DNA of 64,000 bases from Nectonema munidae (taxonomy: Eukaryota; Nematomorpha; Nectonematoida; Nectonematidae), in the NCBI GenBank assembly GCA_030549495.1, contig JAUIRK010000987.1:372001-436000 (forward strand). The letters run 5' to 3'. Under the pieces are notes generated by a model, which had not been told where the DNA came from, did not search any database, and saw nothing but the letters and a program-made list of their open reading frames with translations. Positions 37,301 to 45,046 of the stretch are shown here, in pieces (positions within the stretch are counted from its first letter, which is position 1; each line of letters starts with the position of its first letter). Position numbers and translations under genes: made by a program.

Positions 37301-37894
37301 AGATTCCGGTGTCGGACACATAGGAAAAATATTTTTGTGCATCAGCTCTAAATCGCGCTATGAATTCTTTGCTTAGAATTGATTAATATGTATGGTTTTA
37401 TTTAATGGTTCATGTAACTAACTAAAGTATCTAATTTATTTATTGTCCTTTCAAAAGTCATTGATTTTTGCCTACTCTGACTTCATTTCATTTCTTTATG
37501 CTTTTGCTTTCTTGTGAATTTTTGTATGCAATCAAATTTTTCTTTTGAAACATTTACTTATTTATAGTAAACCCATATAGCATCATCAATATTTTTGTTC
37601 TTTTAAATTATTTTATCTGAATTAAGTGTTTTTTTACTTTTGTGCTTTAAGGAGCCAATTTTGAGTACAATAGCTCCTATTTTCGAGTACAGCAGTCATG
37701 TCTCACTCAAGAGTAGTAATGGAAGCATGTGGTAATTTAAATATTTAGTTTAATGGTAAAAATTTCCTTCAATCTTTTTAAGTGGTTATTACGTGATGGA
37801 GACCCCTAATGGCCAAAAATTTACTGTTGATATTCCATGGGCTATTTTAAACTCTTCTAATGAAAGTGATTCATCTACTTCAAATGAAGGATAA
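24713..37894 (+). CDS. POLDIP2: POLDIP2 (PDIP38) homologue, ten exons
   Basis: POLDIP2 proteins bind DNA polymerase delta p50 and PCNA and also act in mitochondria. They pair a YccV/HspQ-like domain with a C-terminal ApaG (DUF525) domain. Exons: 24713-24767, 24817-24908, 24954-25065, 25116-25155, 25207-25320, 32578-32693, 32759-32785, 32840-32965, 37652-37731, 37783-37894. All introns are GT-AG and every phase joins correctly, giving about 291 residues to a TAA at 37892-37894. The human protein is about 368 residues, so an N-terminal targeting exon is missing upstream. Diagnostic blocks in order: FFIHKVFGYRGV, IYYQCLVDSRD, GIDYVSNSDIIPF, EGIRVSLMPFYIG, QLRERYWRI with GRGVVGQ, and EYSSHVSLKSS. 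The 7.3- and 4.7-kb introns carry transposon debris. No stop or frameshift is seen in the exons, so the gene looks alive. Confidence 0.93.
25470..28018 (+). mobile_element. hAT (ZBED5/Buster-like) element in POLDIP2 intron
   Basis: The left end CAGCGATTTCCAAACTGGG and right end TTATGGAAACCACTG are recognisable hAT termini (CAGxGxTTxCCAA). A transposase pseudogene lies between them. The flanks are GTACATTA and TTGTACAA, which share only GTACA, so the target duplication is blurred or one end is shifted. It sits in the large intron after the 25207-25320 exon, in the same orientation as POLDIP2. Confidence 0.75.
25911..27648 (+). pseudogene. ZBED5-like hAT transposase pseudogene
   Basis: From the ATG at 25911 a frame encodes the start (DKFLCGFKRKS) and a degraded BED-finger zone. 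Shifted frames then carry KPNQFFQNKFYEFNKQKQAF, ALLASYQVSYRIARCKKQT, GETLVLPAAIDIV, LADNTLSRRIADISEDL, and FAIPVDDATDIAKEAHLIAY (the DEST-DV motif with a catalytic-position Asp). After a stop at 26697 a CTDG motif follows, then a middle region (26886-27227). The C-terminal dimerisation block is LLPFVTSYLCESRFSALAAM. At least four frame breaks make it non-functional. The closest known relatives are ZBED5 and Buster-type hATs. Confidence 0.88.
28019..28664. other. POLDIP2 intron sequence
   Basis: Non-coding. No element boundary of the following minus-strand hAT could be fixed here. Confidence 0.4.
28665..30314 (-). pseudogene. Second ZBED5-like hAT transposase pseudogene, antisense to POLDIP2
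   Basis: Starting at the ATG at 30314-30312 (MPTKKYKNEFLKNGFIEAG, then CLKCCKT, the BED-finger cysteines), the minus strand carries these blocks in successive frames: AKSKKPFTESESLIIPAAEI, QIPLSDNTVSRRKQDI, HCMIHREALATKV (usual CxxHR/QALA), LLHTEVRWLARGKV, LNVSLQGKN, FPDASDPIRGNEWIRSPF and a frame-shifted FLCESGF...VDLRICLSTIDPDFDK dimerisation end. It is a different subfamily from the 25911 copy (QIPLADNTLSRR there) and is broken by several shifts and stops. Confidence 0.87.
30315..32577. other. Remainder of POLDIP2 large intron
   Basis: A/T-rich. A short plus-strand frame at 31360-31490 (GFQDFTDFENEKLCPSKRKR) looks codon-like but fits no family I know and has no matching POLDIP2 motif. Nothing else is recognised. 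Confidence 0.4.
32578..32965 (+). CDS. POLDIP2: POLDIP2 exon cluster 2 (ApaG domain start, 27-nt microexon)
   Basis: Exon 32578-32693 follows the acceptor CATCTACAG and encodes LKSWQKTMSKFL then EGIRVSLMPFYIGIK. A 27-nt microexon (32759-32785, TSKLLSQYW) lies between introns of 65 and 54 bp. Exon 32840-32965 starts WMYKIRLQNLTDKSIQLRER, continues YWRIMSSDGEIENF and ends SGRGVVGQ at a GTAATA donor. In the known protein the corresponding text reads YWWRYCIRLENL...VQLRERHWRIFSLSGTLE...GRGVVG, so the microexon supplies the first Trp of the WW pair. Confidence 0.93.
33106..33170 (+). mobile_element. Isolated left end of the CAGGGGCGCACATCC family
   Basis: AGGGCACATCCTCCAAAATTTTTAG followed by a GGGCG...GGCAAAACTTTTTTC stretch resembles the first 60 bp of copies A, C and D. 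No right end is nearby. Confidence 0.4.
33280..33400. repeat. Unclassified dispersed repeat, copy 2
   Basis: Partner of 3740-3880: the same ordered blocks (AAGAAAAAAT-, ATGATAGAG, TTAACATAACG, TATTAGGATT). It lies in the 4.7-kb POLDIP2 intron. Confidence 0.4.
33430..33800 (-). other. Decayed minus-strand coding remnant, unrecognised
   Basis: Minus-strand fragments NDRNGEWDAFIKMVLTINPA, FKEIQEFVQSFNCLQDRVKN and, in another frame, GITSPINSILDPDLQSILSK are codon-like but separated by stops. They may come from a transposon inserted antisense into POLDIP2. Family unknown. Confidence 0.3.
33801..35093. other. POLDIP2 intron, no feature
   Basis: A/T-rich with no repeat boundary or coding exon recognised. 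Confidence 0.4.
35094..35180 (+). mobile_element. tRNA-like SINE head, solo copy
   Basis: GGCATGGCAGGTTGGTTGAGATGATGG...GCACGGAAGCCTCTGGAT is shared with the segments inside hAT-like copies B, C and D. Downstream, GAGGTTCAGACCACC resembles a tRNA B-box, and TGGTTGAGATGATGG loosely resembles an A-box with a long insertion. It resembles a tRNA with a long variable arm, but no clean cloverleaf is possible by eye, so a SINE-derived origin is more likely than a functional tRNA gene. Confidence 0.5.
35181..37651. other. POLDIP2 intron, mostly featureless
   Basis: No coding exon recognised. A short imperfect tandem duplication of ATGCATATAGTA(TA)ATAGTTAGATA occurs at about 37150-37245. Confidence 0.4.
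37652..37894 (+). CDS. POLDIP2: POLDIP2 terminal exons (end of ApaG domain)
   Basis: Exon 37652-37731 follows acceptor TGCTTTAAG and encodes EPILSTIAPIFEYSSHVSLK then SSNGSM. A 51-bp intron follows, and 37783-37894 encodes GYYVMETPNGQKFTVDIPWA and a short Ser-rich tail before TAA. The family has SGHMWGTF at the junction. Here the split codon is TG|T, giving Cys in place of the usual Trp if the GTAATT donor at 37732 and the AAG acceptor at 37781-37782 are right. Confidence 0.9.
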
Positions 37895-37972
37895 ATGGCA
37901 GATTTTTTATATATATATAATATGTGCATTATGCCATATTTTTAATGAATTTTGTTTATTTTGAAATTAACT

Positions 37973-37978
37973 AATAAA
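37973..37978 (+). other. Candidate POLDIP2 polyadenylation signal
   Basis: AATAAA 79 nt after the POLDIP2 stop, followed by a T-rich/GT stretch. This spacing is typical for a short 3' UTR. Confidence 0.6.
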
Positions 37979-39235
37979 TGTGTATCTTCTAAAAAAGTGA
38001 TTTAAAATTAAGTCTTTTTATACTTGGCTAGATTGAGTAATTAACAAAAAGTAAGCAAACACTGAATAGGTTCACGCACTGTTTAATAAATATTAGATAT
38101 GCAATGATGTTGTATATTGACTTTTTTGGGCATTTGTAAGAATCATTCTTTAACCTTCGCTATACTCACATATGGCAATTTACTCCACACCACTTTTTCT
38201 ATATATATTCAATACACGATGTAATCACTTTGTACACATGACAGTTTACGTCATGCAGCGTTTTCTAATTTCAAGTATATATTATATACACTAGCAGGAT
38301 GAGGTTGAAGGAGTGCCATACTTTTTATTTTATATAAATATAATACACGAAAATTATAGAAATTATGTCAATTCTTTTTATTAAAAATAGAAATTAATAG
38401 GAAGGTTAACTTTAAGAAAAGTGTTAATTGATCAATTAGGGTTCTTAGTCTAGCTTATTTTCTGAAAGCATTGCAATTTCCTCAAGTGCAGAAGAAGATA
38501 TAAATGTAAATTTGTTATCTGCTTGACTTTAGCTGGGAACCGTTTTTTGAATCACAAGGCAGAGTTGCTGTTGAAAATATTAGAGACGTTGTGGACCCAA
38601 AAATGTAGCTTTTGAGAAACAACATTTTGAAAATGTTTTTTCACACAGGAACTGATTGAAAATTATGCATATTTTTATTTATAAGGATTCTTATAATTTT
38701 AAATTGGAAGACAAAAGGCACCTGGTTCGTATTTGATCTGAATTACAGCTTCAATATTCTACTTCCTAGTTTATTCTATCAATTCCCACTTCCGACGATT
38801 TCCAATTCTTTTGAGTCGTATGTCATAATAGAAGTTGTAGATTTCCATCAATATTAAATGGCCGTTGTTGATCAGATACCAAAGGTATTTATCCGATAAT
38901 AAACAATCCCATTCCAAAATAGATTATGGCGTTTTGTAGATCAAATAACAAATCGGTTTAATCTTTTTCGCCAATTTAACACGAAGGGGGCTTGGCTGCC
39001 TATTTTTCAATGTAGACCTTTTGAGTTTAAAACTAATGATCACTTTTTATATTTTCAGGTTTTTAACGATGACAACGCCATCGCTTTTCTTGATTAGAGG
39101 TTACCTCAAAGCTAGGTGCACATGCGGGATAAACATATAATGTTGAATACAGGCTTAACTCATATCGTGGCTGTTTATAACGTGAGTCTTGTATCCTGGG
39201 ATTCCCGTTATAATAGGTCTACTGTGTATAAGATA
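37979..39235. other. Intergenic DNA
   Basis: No gene recognised. On the minus strand at about 39080-39228 a weak resemblance to a hAT C-terminus (YPACAPSFE) may continue the pseudogene at 41392-43450 (see findings). Confidence 0.35.
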
Positions 39236-39430
39236 ATTTTTTTCTTGCAATTTTCAAAATTAGTGGTCTGGAAATACCACGGGAGACCAAATATCCTTTA
39301 AAATAGAGTGTATTCAGCGCATACCCTAAAGTCAAAAATTTATAAGACTTTATATTTTTTTTACAAAATTGGTGAATTTAAATACTATACTTCCAGCGAA
39401 AATATTTTAATTAAATTTGCATATCGAATA

Positions 39431-39944
39431 TAGTGCGCAGAAAAAATGCCCCAATTAAAAAGTAGGAAAAAATGCCCCAATTAAAAAGTAAGAAAAAATG
39501 CACCAATTTAAAATTAGGAAAAAATGCCCCAACAAAAAATTATTAATTAAAAATTTTAAAAAAGATGTCAAATAAAGATTTTTTGTAATAAAAAGTTAAC
39601 TTTTCATCTAAAACATTTAAAATTTAATTAAAGTAAACTAAAAAACTCAGCATACGACAATTTTTTAAATACAAAATTTTTTTTTATAAAACAGCAAATA
39701 TTTTTGGACTCATTGTGTATCAGAACACATTCCCACAAATCTGCACCTTTGCTATTGTTTTCAAGAACTATATAAAGAAAAAACCCTATAGATTAAGAAA
39801 TTTTTAGAAATTTAGCCTTTCAAAACGGTACCAAATAAAAATATTTATATAATTAAAAAAATCCTGAAAATCAAAAATTAGGCGGCATTTTTTCCTACTT
39901 TTTAATTGGGGGCGTTTATTTCGGGGGCATTTTTACCTACAACC
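39431..39944. mobile_element. MITE with subterminal AATGCCCC arrays, copy in B
   Basis: It is inserted between direct repeats ATCGAATA (39423-39430 and 39945-39952). The uninterrupted sequence is seen in copy A. The left side repeats AAAAAATGCCCCAATTAAAAAG with AGTAGG spacers about four times. The right side carries the inverse (TTTTTTCCTACTTTTTAATTGGGGGC, then GGGGGCATTTTTACC). The outermost bases (TAGTGCGCAG and CTACAACC) are poor inverted repeats. The inner arrays are strong ones. The interior is non-coding. Confidence 0.82.
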
Positions 39945-40474
39945 ATCGAATATACACTAGTTTAATAAATCCAAAAATGTTAGGGGGTGGAATATGCTTT
40001 TCATTTGAAAAATGAAGTAGTCTACCAGGCACATTACAGGAATTGATGAAAGGATATTTGATTCATAGAGAAAACAAATAACTCAAGGTTGGATAGTTTT
40101 ATATGAGTGAATGTTGTCTAAAGGCAAAGAGTCTACTAGACAGTAGACACCCTACAATGTTTATATGAAAAAATGTGATTGATTCAGGGGCAAGGGTATA
40201 AAACGAAGTTATAATTATGCAAACAAAAAATTAAAATCGCATTATTTCATTTTACTCAGCATCATTCAAAAATATTTTAAAAGCTAAATTGATACAAGCT
40301 ACAAAAATCTACAAAAAGTAAAATAACTGTTAACATTTTGCAATGATTTGCCTTTTATAATAATTTTAAGGAAAAAAAGTCTATCAGAAAAAGTTATAGA
40401 GCTTCAAAAAAAACTAAAAAATTTTAGAGCATTACTTAAGTTTTTTGAAAACTAATTTGATGTATCCCCTACAG

Positions 40475-40872
40475 CGGGGGCCGGGAACCTTTTTGACTAA
40501 AAGAACCCAAAAAACAGATATTTTAAAATCTAATCCTCTGAGAGCCATATATATTTTTATATACTGATTACAACTAAATGGAAAAAGAAGACCAACAATT
40601 TTATAGTATAATAAGACTCTGAATTTATTTTAAACAACATTGTTTCATCGAAGTTATTTATTAATAAGCAAAGTCTGCATCATCATCAGCTTTATTTGTG
40701 TCGTCGTGATTCGTAATGATGACGAAATTAAGAGAGTGTAGAATTGGCAAGAAGGATAAGCATTATCGCAATACCTCCCTTTATCCTGAAGGCCACCTAA
40801 TTTATCTGAGAGCCAGATGCAGTCATCAAAATAGCCATGTCTGGCTCGCGAGCCATAGGTTCCTGACCCCTG
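40475..40872 (-). mobile_element. Deleted GTF2IRD2-type hAT derivative (398 bp) nested in B
   Basis: Its ends CGGGGGCCGGGAACC (mutated from CAGGGGTCGGGAACC) and GGTTCCTGACCCCTG lie between perfect 8-bp duplications CCCTACAG (40467-40474 and 40873-40880). It is the same insertion site and duplication as the 2356-bp element at 49095-51450, with almost all of the transposase gene missing. The right part contains the GGCTCGCGAGCCATAG terminal hairpin shared with 24217. Confidence 0.9.
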
Positions 40873-40893
40873 CCCTACAGCATACTCTATGGG

Positions 40894-41010
40894 TGGCATG
40901 GCAGGTTGGTTGAGATGATGGGCATAGCACGGAAGCCTCTGGATTCGATTCCTCATCGATACGAATTTGTTCATAGTTTGACATAAGCGGTACATCAGTG
41001 TCTGGTCAAT
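40894..41010 (+). mobile_element. tRNA-like SINE segment within copy B
   Basis: GGCATGGCAGGTTGGTTGAGATGATGG, then GGAAGCCTCTGGATTCGATTCC, with a near-consensus B-box (GATTCGATTCC). The same segment lies at the matching place in copies C and D. Confidence 0.55.
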
Positions 41011-41391
41011 GAAAATTGAAAAAATTGCTACATATTTAACATAAGAGAGAAAGGAAACAAAATAAACTAATAAAGCAATTTTAACTATTTTAAAATGGAA
41101 CCGTCTGTTCTCAGAATAATTTCAAAATAATAGGAGGCATAAAGAATTAGAGTTTATTTGATATATTCAGGTTTTTATAAGCAGGAAAAGCCAACGTTTA
41201 AGTAGCTAACCCTTATAATTAAAAAATTATTTAAACTAACGGTCGACAGACATTTCGCCCAATAGACAATTTGCCCCTGGACAAATTGTTTCATGCTGTT
41301 TGTTTCATCCATCTTTGCTTATTATATGTGTAAAATTGTTAAAAAAATTTCATTTTTTAAGAAAAAAAGTCATTTTCGCCCCCACCCCCTG

Positions 41392-43450
41392 ATAAAGATT
41401 TCGGCTCTTTCTCAAAAACTCTGAAGGCTGATCGTCAATTGGCAATGCCTTTTCTTTTCCAAATCTTTCAATTTCATCTTCAACGTTGTACTTCTTAACA
41501 CCAGAAGAGTCGTCATTGTCCTCATCACAGCTTTTCAATGTTTTTCTTTGCGTGATCTTCAGCAGAAACCGGCATAGAGTCAGCTATTTCCCTTGCTTCT
41601 CTTATTTCAGCAACAATTTGTTCTCTAATCAGGGTGAAGTGTCCAAGATCAAGCTCATTGAGGAACAAGAGTTTACTGAACCTCTTGTCAAGGAAAGAAG
41701 CTTGGGCAAGTAGGGTGAAGTTCAAATTTTCACGACACTTCTCAATTAACTCTAGACAGAGTTAACTTAAAAACATGAACATATGTTTAATCATCATCAT
41801 AGTTTTCCAAAATGTTGAGGAATTTTATTACAAATGGAAGAACACAGTCCCCTGTTCTATATTTTTCAGCTCCTAACTGGGTGATGCCTTCCTTAAGGAT
41901 ATCTAACAAAGAAGTGATGTTTAGCATAACTTTGTAATCGTCATCAGTTAGAGCCAAACTTTCATTAGAACAGTTTCAATGCAGCATTAATAGCTTCTTT
42001 GTTTATCATGGCTCTATTTTCATCAATCTCCAATAGGTTAATTGAGAAAACTTCGGAACATTATTGTAGTTGACGTGAATCTTGTTTTTACTTCACCCTT
42101 TAAACTGATTTGCTTGATGTTTCTCTTTAACTGCTCTTTCTGAATGTTACCTTTCAATTTTTGCGACATGTTTGCTTTTGTCGTGATCTTGCTAAATTTT
42201 TCTCGAACTTCTTTGAACTTTCAAGAGCCTTCTGACTGGATTTACTTTCGATATGGGGCAAACAATCATTTCTATTAGCAAAGGTTACTTTCATGGTGGG
42301 CTTATTGTCTGTGGTGGTCGAGACCACCTTCTCATCAATTCCATGATCATCCAAACTATTTTTAACTACATTTCTGTATACTGGAGCTGTCTTTAAGTCG
42401 GATTTGACAACATCTAGAATCTTCTTCTTTGACTCAAAAGATTTAGGATCAAGCATTTATGTCAATAAACGTCTTCCCGGAGAGACTCGTACCTGCGTCG
42501 TTGGTCACAGACAAATGATCAATATATTAACTCTTCAACAACTTTCTTCTTCTTCGCATCATACAGCGTGTCAATATCTTTGGCTAACGTTGTACGTGAA
42601 GGTAACTGTAATCGAGGATCGGATAGATTTATAATATTTTTCAGTCCTTCATCTTCGACAATTTAAAGAGGCTTGGACTGCTGTAAAACCCACTCAAGAC
42701 ACATCTTTCTTAATTCAATTTGCTTCGCATGATCTTTGTTGTACTTTGTAGAGAACTACTCTTCAAACTAAAATGCTGTGTGAGTTTTTGCTGGTTGTGG
42801 TTACTTAGCAAATCTCCATACTTTACTTGGGGTGGAACCAGTGCCCGCGCTAAAGCTAAATTTTAAGGAGGGGGGGGGGGGGGGGGGGCTGAAATGGGGC
42901 AAAGAAACACATTTGCAAAAAATTTATTTCCTATATTACTTTATATCCTATATTACTTTGCTGAAAAGTATGAAGTACTTCTGTATAAAAACCTATAGAA
43001 ATCTCATATTATACATACACATACACCAGCATTTATATAAGATTATTGTGTACAATTTTTGCTTATTTATTTTTCCTTTAAAAAGTGCATGGGGCAAAAC
43101 CAAAAATTTTAGGGGGGGGGGGGGGGGGGTAAAGATTAATACAGGGGGGGGGGGGGGGCACGTGCCCCAAAATTATATAGGTAGCGCGGGCACTGGGTGG
43201 AACTCTTACGTTTGACTACTGGAGGGTAAAGCAGATCATCTTTCCACTTTAACTGGACTGAGGAATTAGCTCCAAGCTTTTTAGAAGTTTCTCCTTTGGG
43301 TTCTTTCTCTTCGTCACCATCAACAACTTCTTCATTACCTTCATCATCATTGTTGTTGTCGATTGTATCTGCCAAATGCGACAATCCTCCTTCATAGTTA
43401 TCTGAGGAACAATCGACATCACTATCACTATTTTGGGTAGGTATTTAAAT
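41392..43450 (-). pseudogene. ZBED1-like (Ac/hobo-type) hAT transposase pseudogene
   Basis: The minus strand begins with an acidic stretch (DNNNDDEGNEEVVDGDEEKE) and LKWKDDLLYPPVVK. Past the MITE insertion at 42839-43195 it continues IELRKMCLEWVLQQSKPL, VVEDEGLKNIINLSDPRLQL, SRTTLAKDIDTLYD, then SVTNDAGTSL (the usual ITTDxWTS), VVSTTTDNKPTMKVTFAN (second catalytic region), LAQASFLDKRFSKLLFLNEL and ALPIDDQPSEF. Stops and shifts occur throughout. The dimerisation end is cut off where copy B begins at 41391. This is the RICESLEEPER/ZBED1 lineage, distinct from the ZBED5-like copies. Confidence 0.85.
42839..43195. mobile_element. hAT MITE (357 bp) with three poly-G tracts
   Basis: It has perfect inverted ends CAGTGCCCGCGCTA and TAGCGCGGGCACTG, flanked by a perfect 8-bp duplication GGTGGAAC (42831-42838 and 43196-43203). 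It contains runs of 19, 18 and 15 G (42870-42888, 43112-43129, 43144-43158). It splits the ZBED1-like pseudogene, so it is younger than that gene. Confidence 0.95.
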
Positions 43451-44382
43451 TCTTTTGGAGGACAATATATGAACGAATTTCGATTTCATATCTAAATATA
43501 TCATATTTTTATTTAATTTTGGCAAGAAGGGACATAAACGTTTTTTAGAGGTGCAAATGGCCTAGTTTGGTCCGTCTCCAACGCTATAAGCTTGAAAATT
43601 GGCCACATTTGTAGAAAAAAGAAAAATATAGCAATAATGAAAATGCGTACTAGTAATTTTTTCATTCATAAACACTTTAGCTGCAGCAAAGATAGGTTGA
43701 ATATATTTTAATAAAAATTGCCGTTGTTAGAGACCGTATTTTTGTAAATTTTACCGCCTTTTCATTTATAAAATTTTATTATGAAAAAAACTACCGTTTA
43801 TATAAAATTAATAAAACCTTAGCGCTCTGTATAATTAAAATTTATAGTAATCATTACTTACTGATAATATTTCTGGAAATCAAAATGGAAGTTTGGTCGT
43901 TCAGGTATAATAAAAATTGTTATGCTGCAACTGTTTCAATTATTGTTTTTGTTTATTATTTTTTTTCCAAATAGATATATAAATTACATTTTCAGCTCAA
44001 ATGTTTATAATGAAATTAAGAGCGAGCTTTGCACATATTATATAGAATATTGTATTGTATAATAAGTTCAAGAGAAATAATAGAGTTAGCTATGTTTATT
44101 TCAAATATTTCATTTATTTTTACTGGAAATTTTTTTTACGAACAGATATGTTTGCATGGATTTTAACTTTTGGAAAAGGCTACTGATAATTTCTTAGCGT
44201 TTAACGCGAAAATTTACCAAAAACGATTTTGAACAAAAGCTCTGTAAGTTTCAGCTATAGTTAGAGGCCTTTTGGTGAGGCACATTATATTTTTTAGCAA
44301 GATAAACGGAGAAAGTGTTGAAGTCGATAAAACTGTTGTGGAAGACTGCTGAAACTACCTGAAATCTGCTCCAATTTTGACC
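43451..44382. other. Non-coding DNA
   Basis: No gene or element end recognised between the ZBED1-like pseudogene and the next hAT. Confidence 0.4.
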
Positions 44383-44390
44383 TTCGTGGC

Positions 44391-45038
44391 TAGTGTGTCC
44401 ACTTTATGGTCTTTTTTTCATTCCCCGGGGAACGAGGACCTCGTAATTTTTGAAAATTTCCCCGGGGAAGAAAAAGCGATTTTTTTACAGTAAAAACTGT
44501 TCAGAAAAGAAAATTTAAAAGTCTCATATAAGATTTTTATTGAAAAAAATTTAAATGCATAAAAGATTTATGTTTTAAAAAAATATCTAAGAAAAATTAG
44601 AGCGTTCAAAGTTTCATCATTCAACTGGTTTCTTATTTTTGTAGAAAAATAACCCATTGACGAAAACACTCTTTCGGCATCCACAGAAGTTGGTTTTATG
44701 CTCTTTAAATTTTTGAATAAAGTTTCTAAAACTTCGGGCCTCCTATTTGTCTCTAAATAAAGGTCAAATGTTTTTTTCATTATTTCCTCTATGCTTGAAA
44801 TCTTGCTTTTAGTTTCACGTTCTTTATTTTCATTAATCTTCAGAAATTCGTCCAATTCCTCCTTCACGCTTTTCTTCTCTGTTTTTTGGTTGCTAACGAT
44901 TAATGTTTCATCTTTCTTCTCCGTTACTTCGATATTTTTGTTGTCGGATTCGACAAAAAATTTTTCGAGGACGAGGATTTTGAAATTTCACGATTCCCCG
45001 GGGACTCGAGGACGAGGAATCCCGGGGTGGACACACTA
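44391..45038 (-). mobile_element. hAT deletion derivative (648 bp) keeping transposase C-terminus
   Basis: The ends TAGTGTGTCCAC and GTGGACACACTA are perfect 12-bp inverted repeats. The flanking 8-mers TTCGTGGC (44383-44390) and TTCGTGAC (45039-45046) differ at one base. On the minus strand at 44568-44867 a 99-codon frame encodes the hAT dimerisation domain: IKPTSVDAERVFSSMGYFST then KIRNQLNDETLNALIFLRYF. The BED finger and catalytic parts are absent. CCCCGGGGA motifs occur near both ends. It is a non-autonomous element that retained one transposase exon. Confidence 0.9.
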
Positions 45039-45046
45039 TTCGTGAC

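Larger units (their letters stand above)
39236..41391 (+). mobile_element. hAT-like family, copy B (left-truncated, nested)
   Basis: It is homologous to copy A from the TTGCAATTTTCAAAATTAGTGG block onward, then to copies C and D through the SINE and a GGTCGACAGACATTTCGCCC block, up to about 41330. The last part (41371-41391, CATTTTCGCCCCCACCCCCTG) resembles the subterminal right end of copy D. The left terminal repeat is missing. It contains the GCCCC-rich MITE (39431-39944) and a deleted GTF2IRD2-type hAT (40475-40872) at the same nested positions as copy C. Confidence 0.85.
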
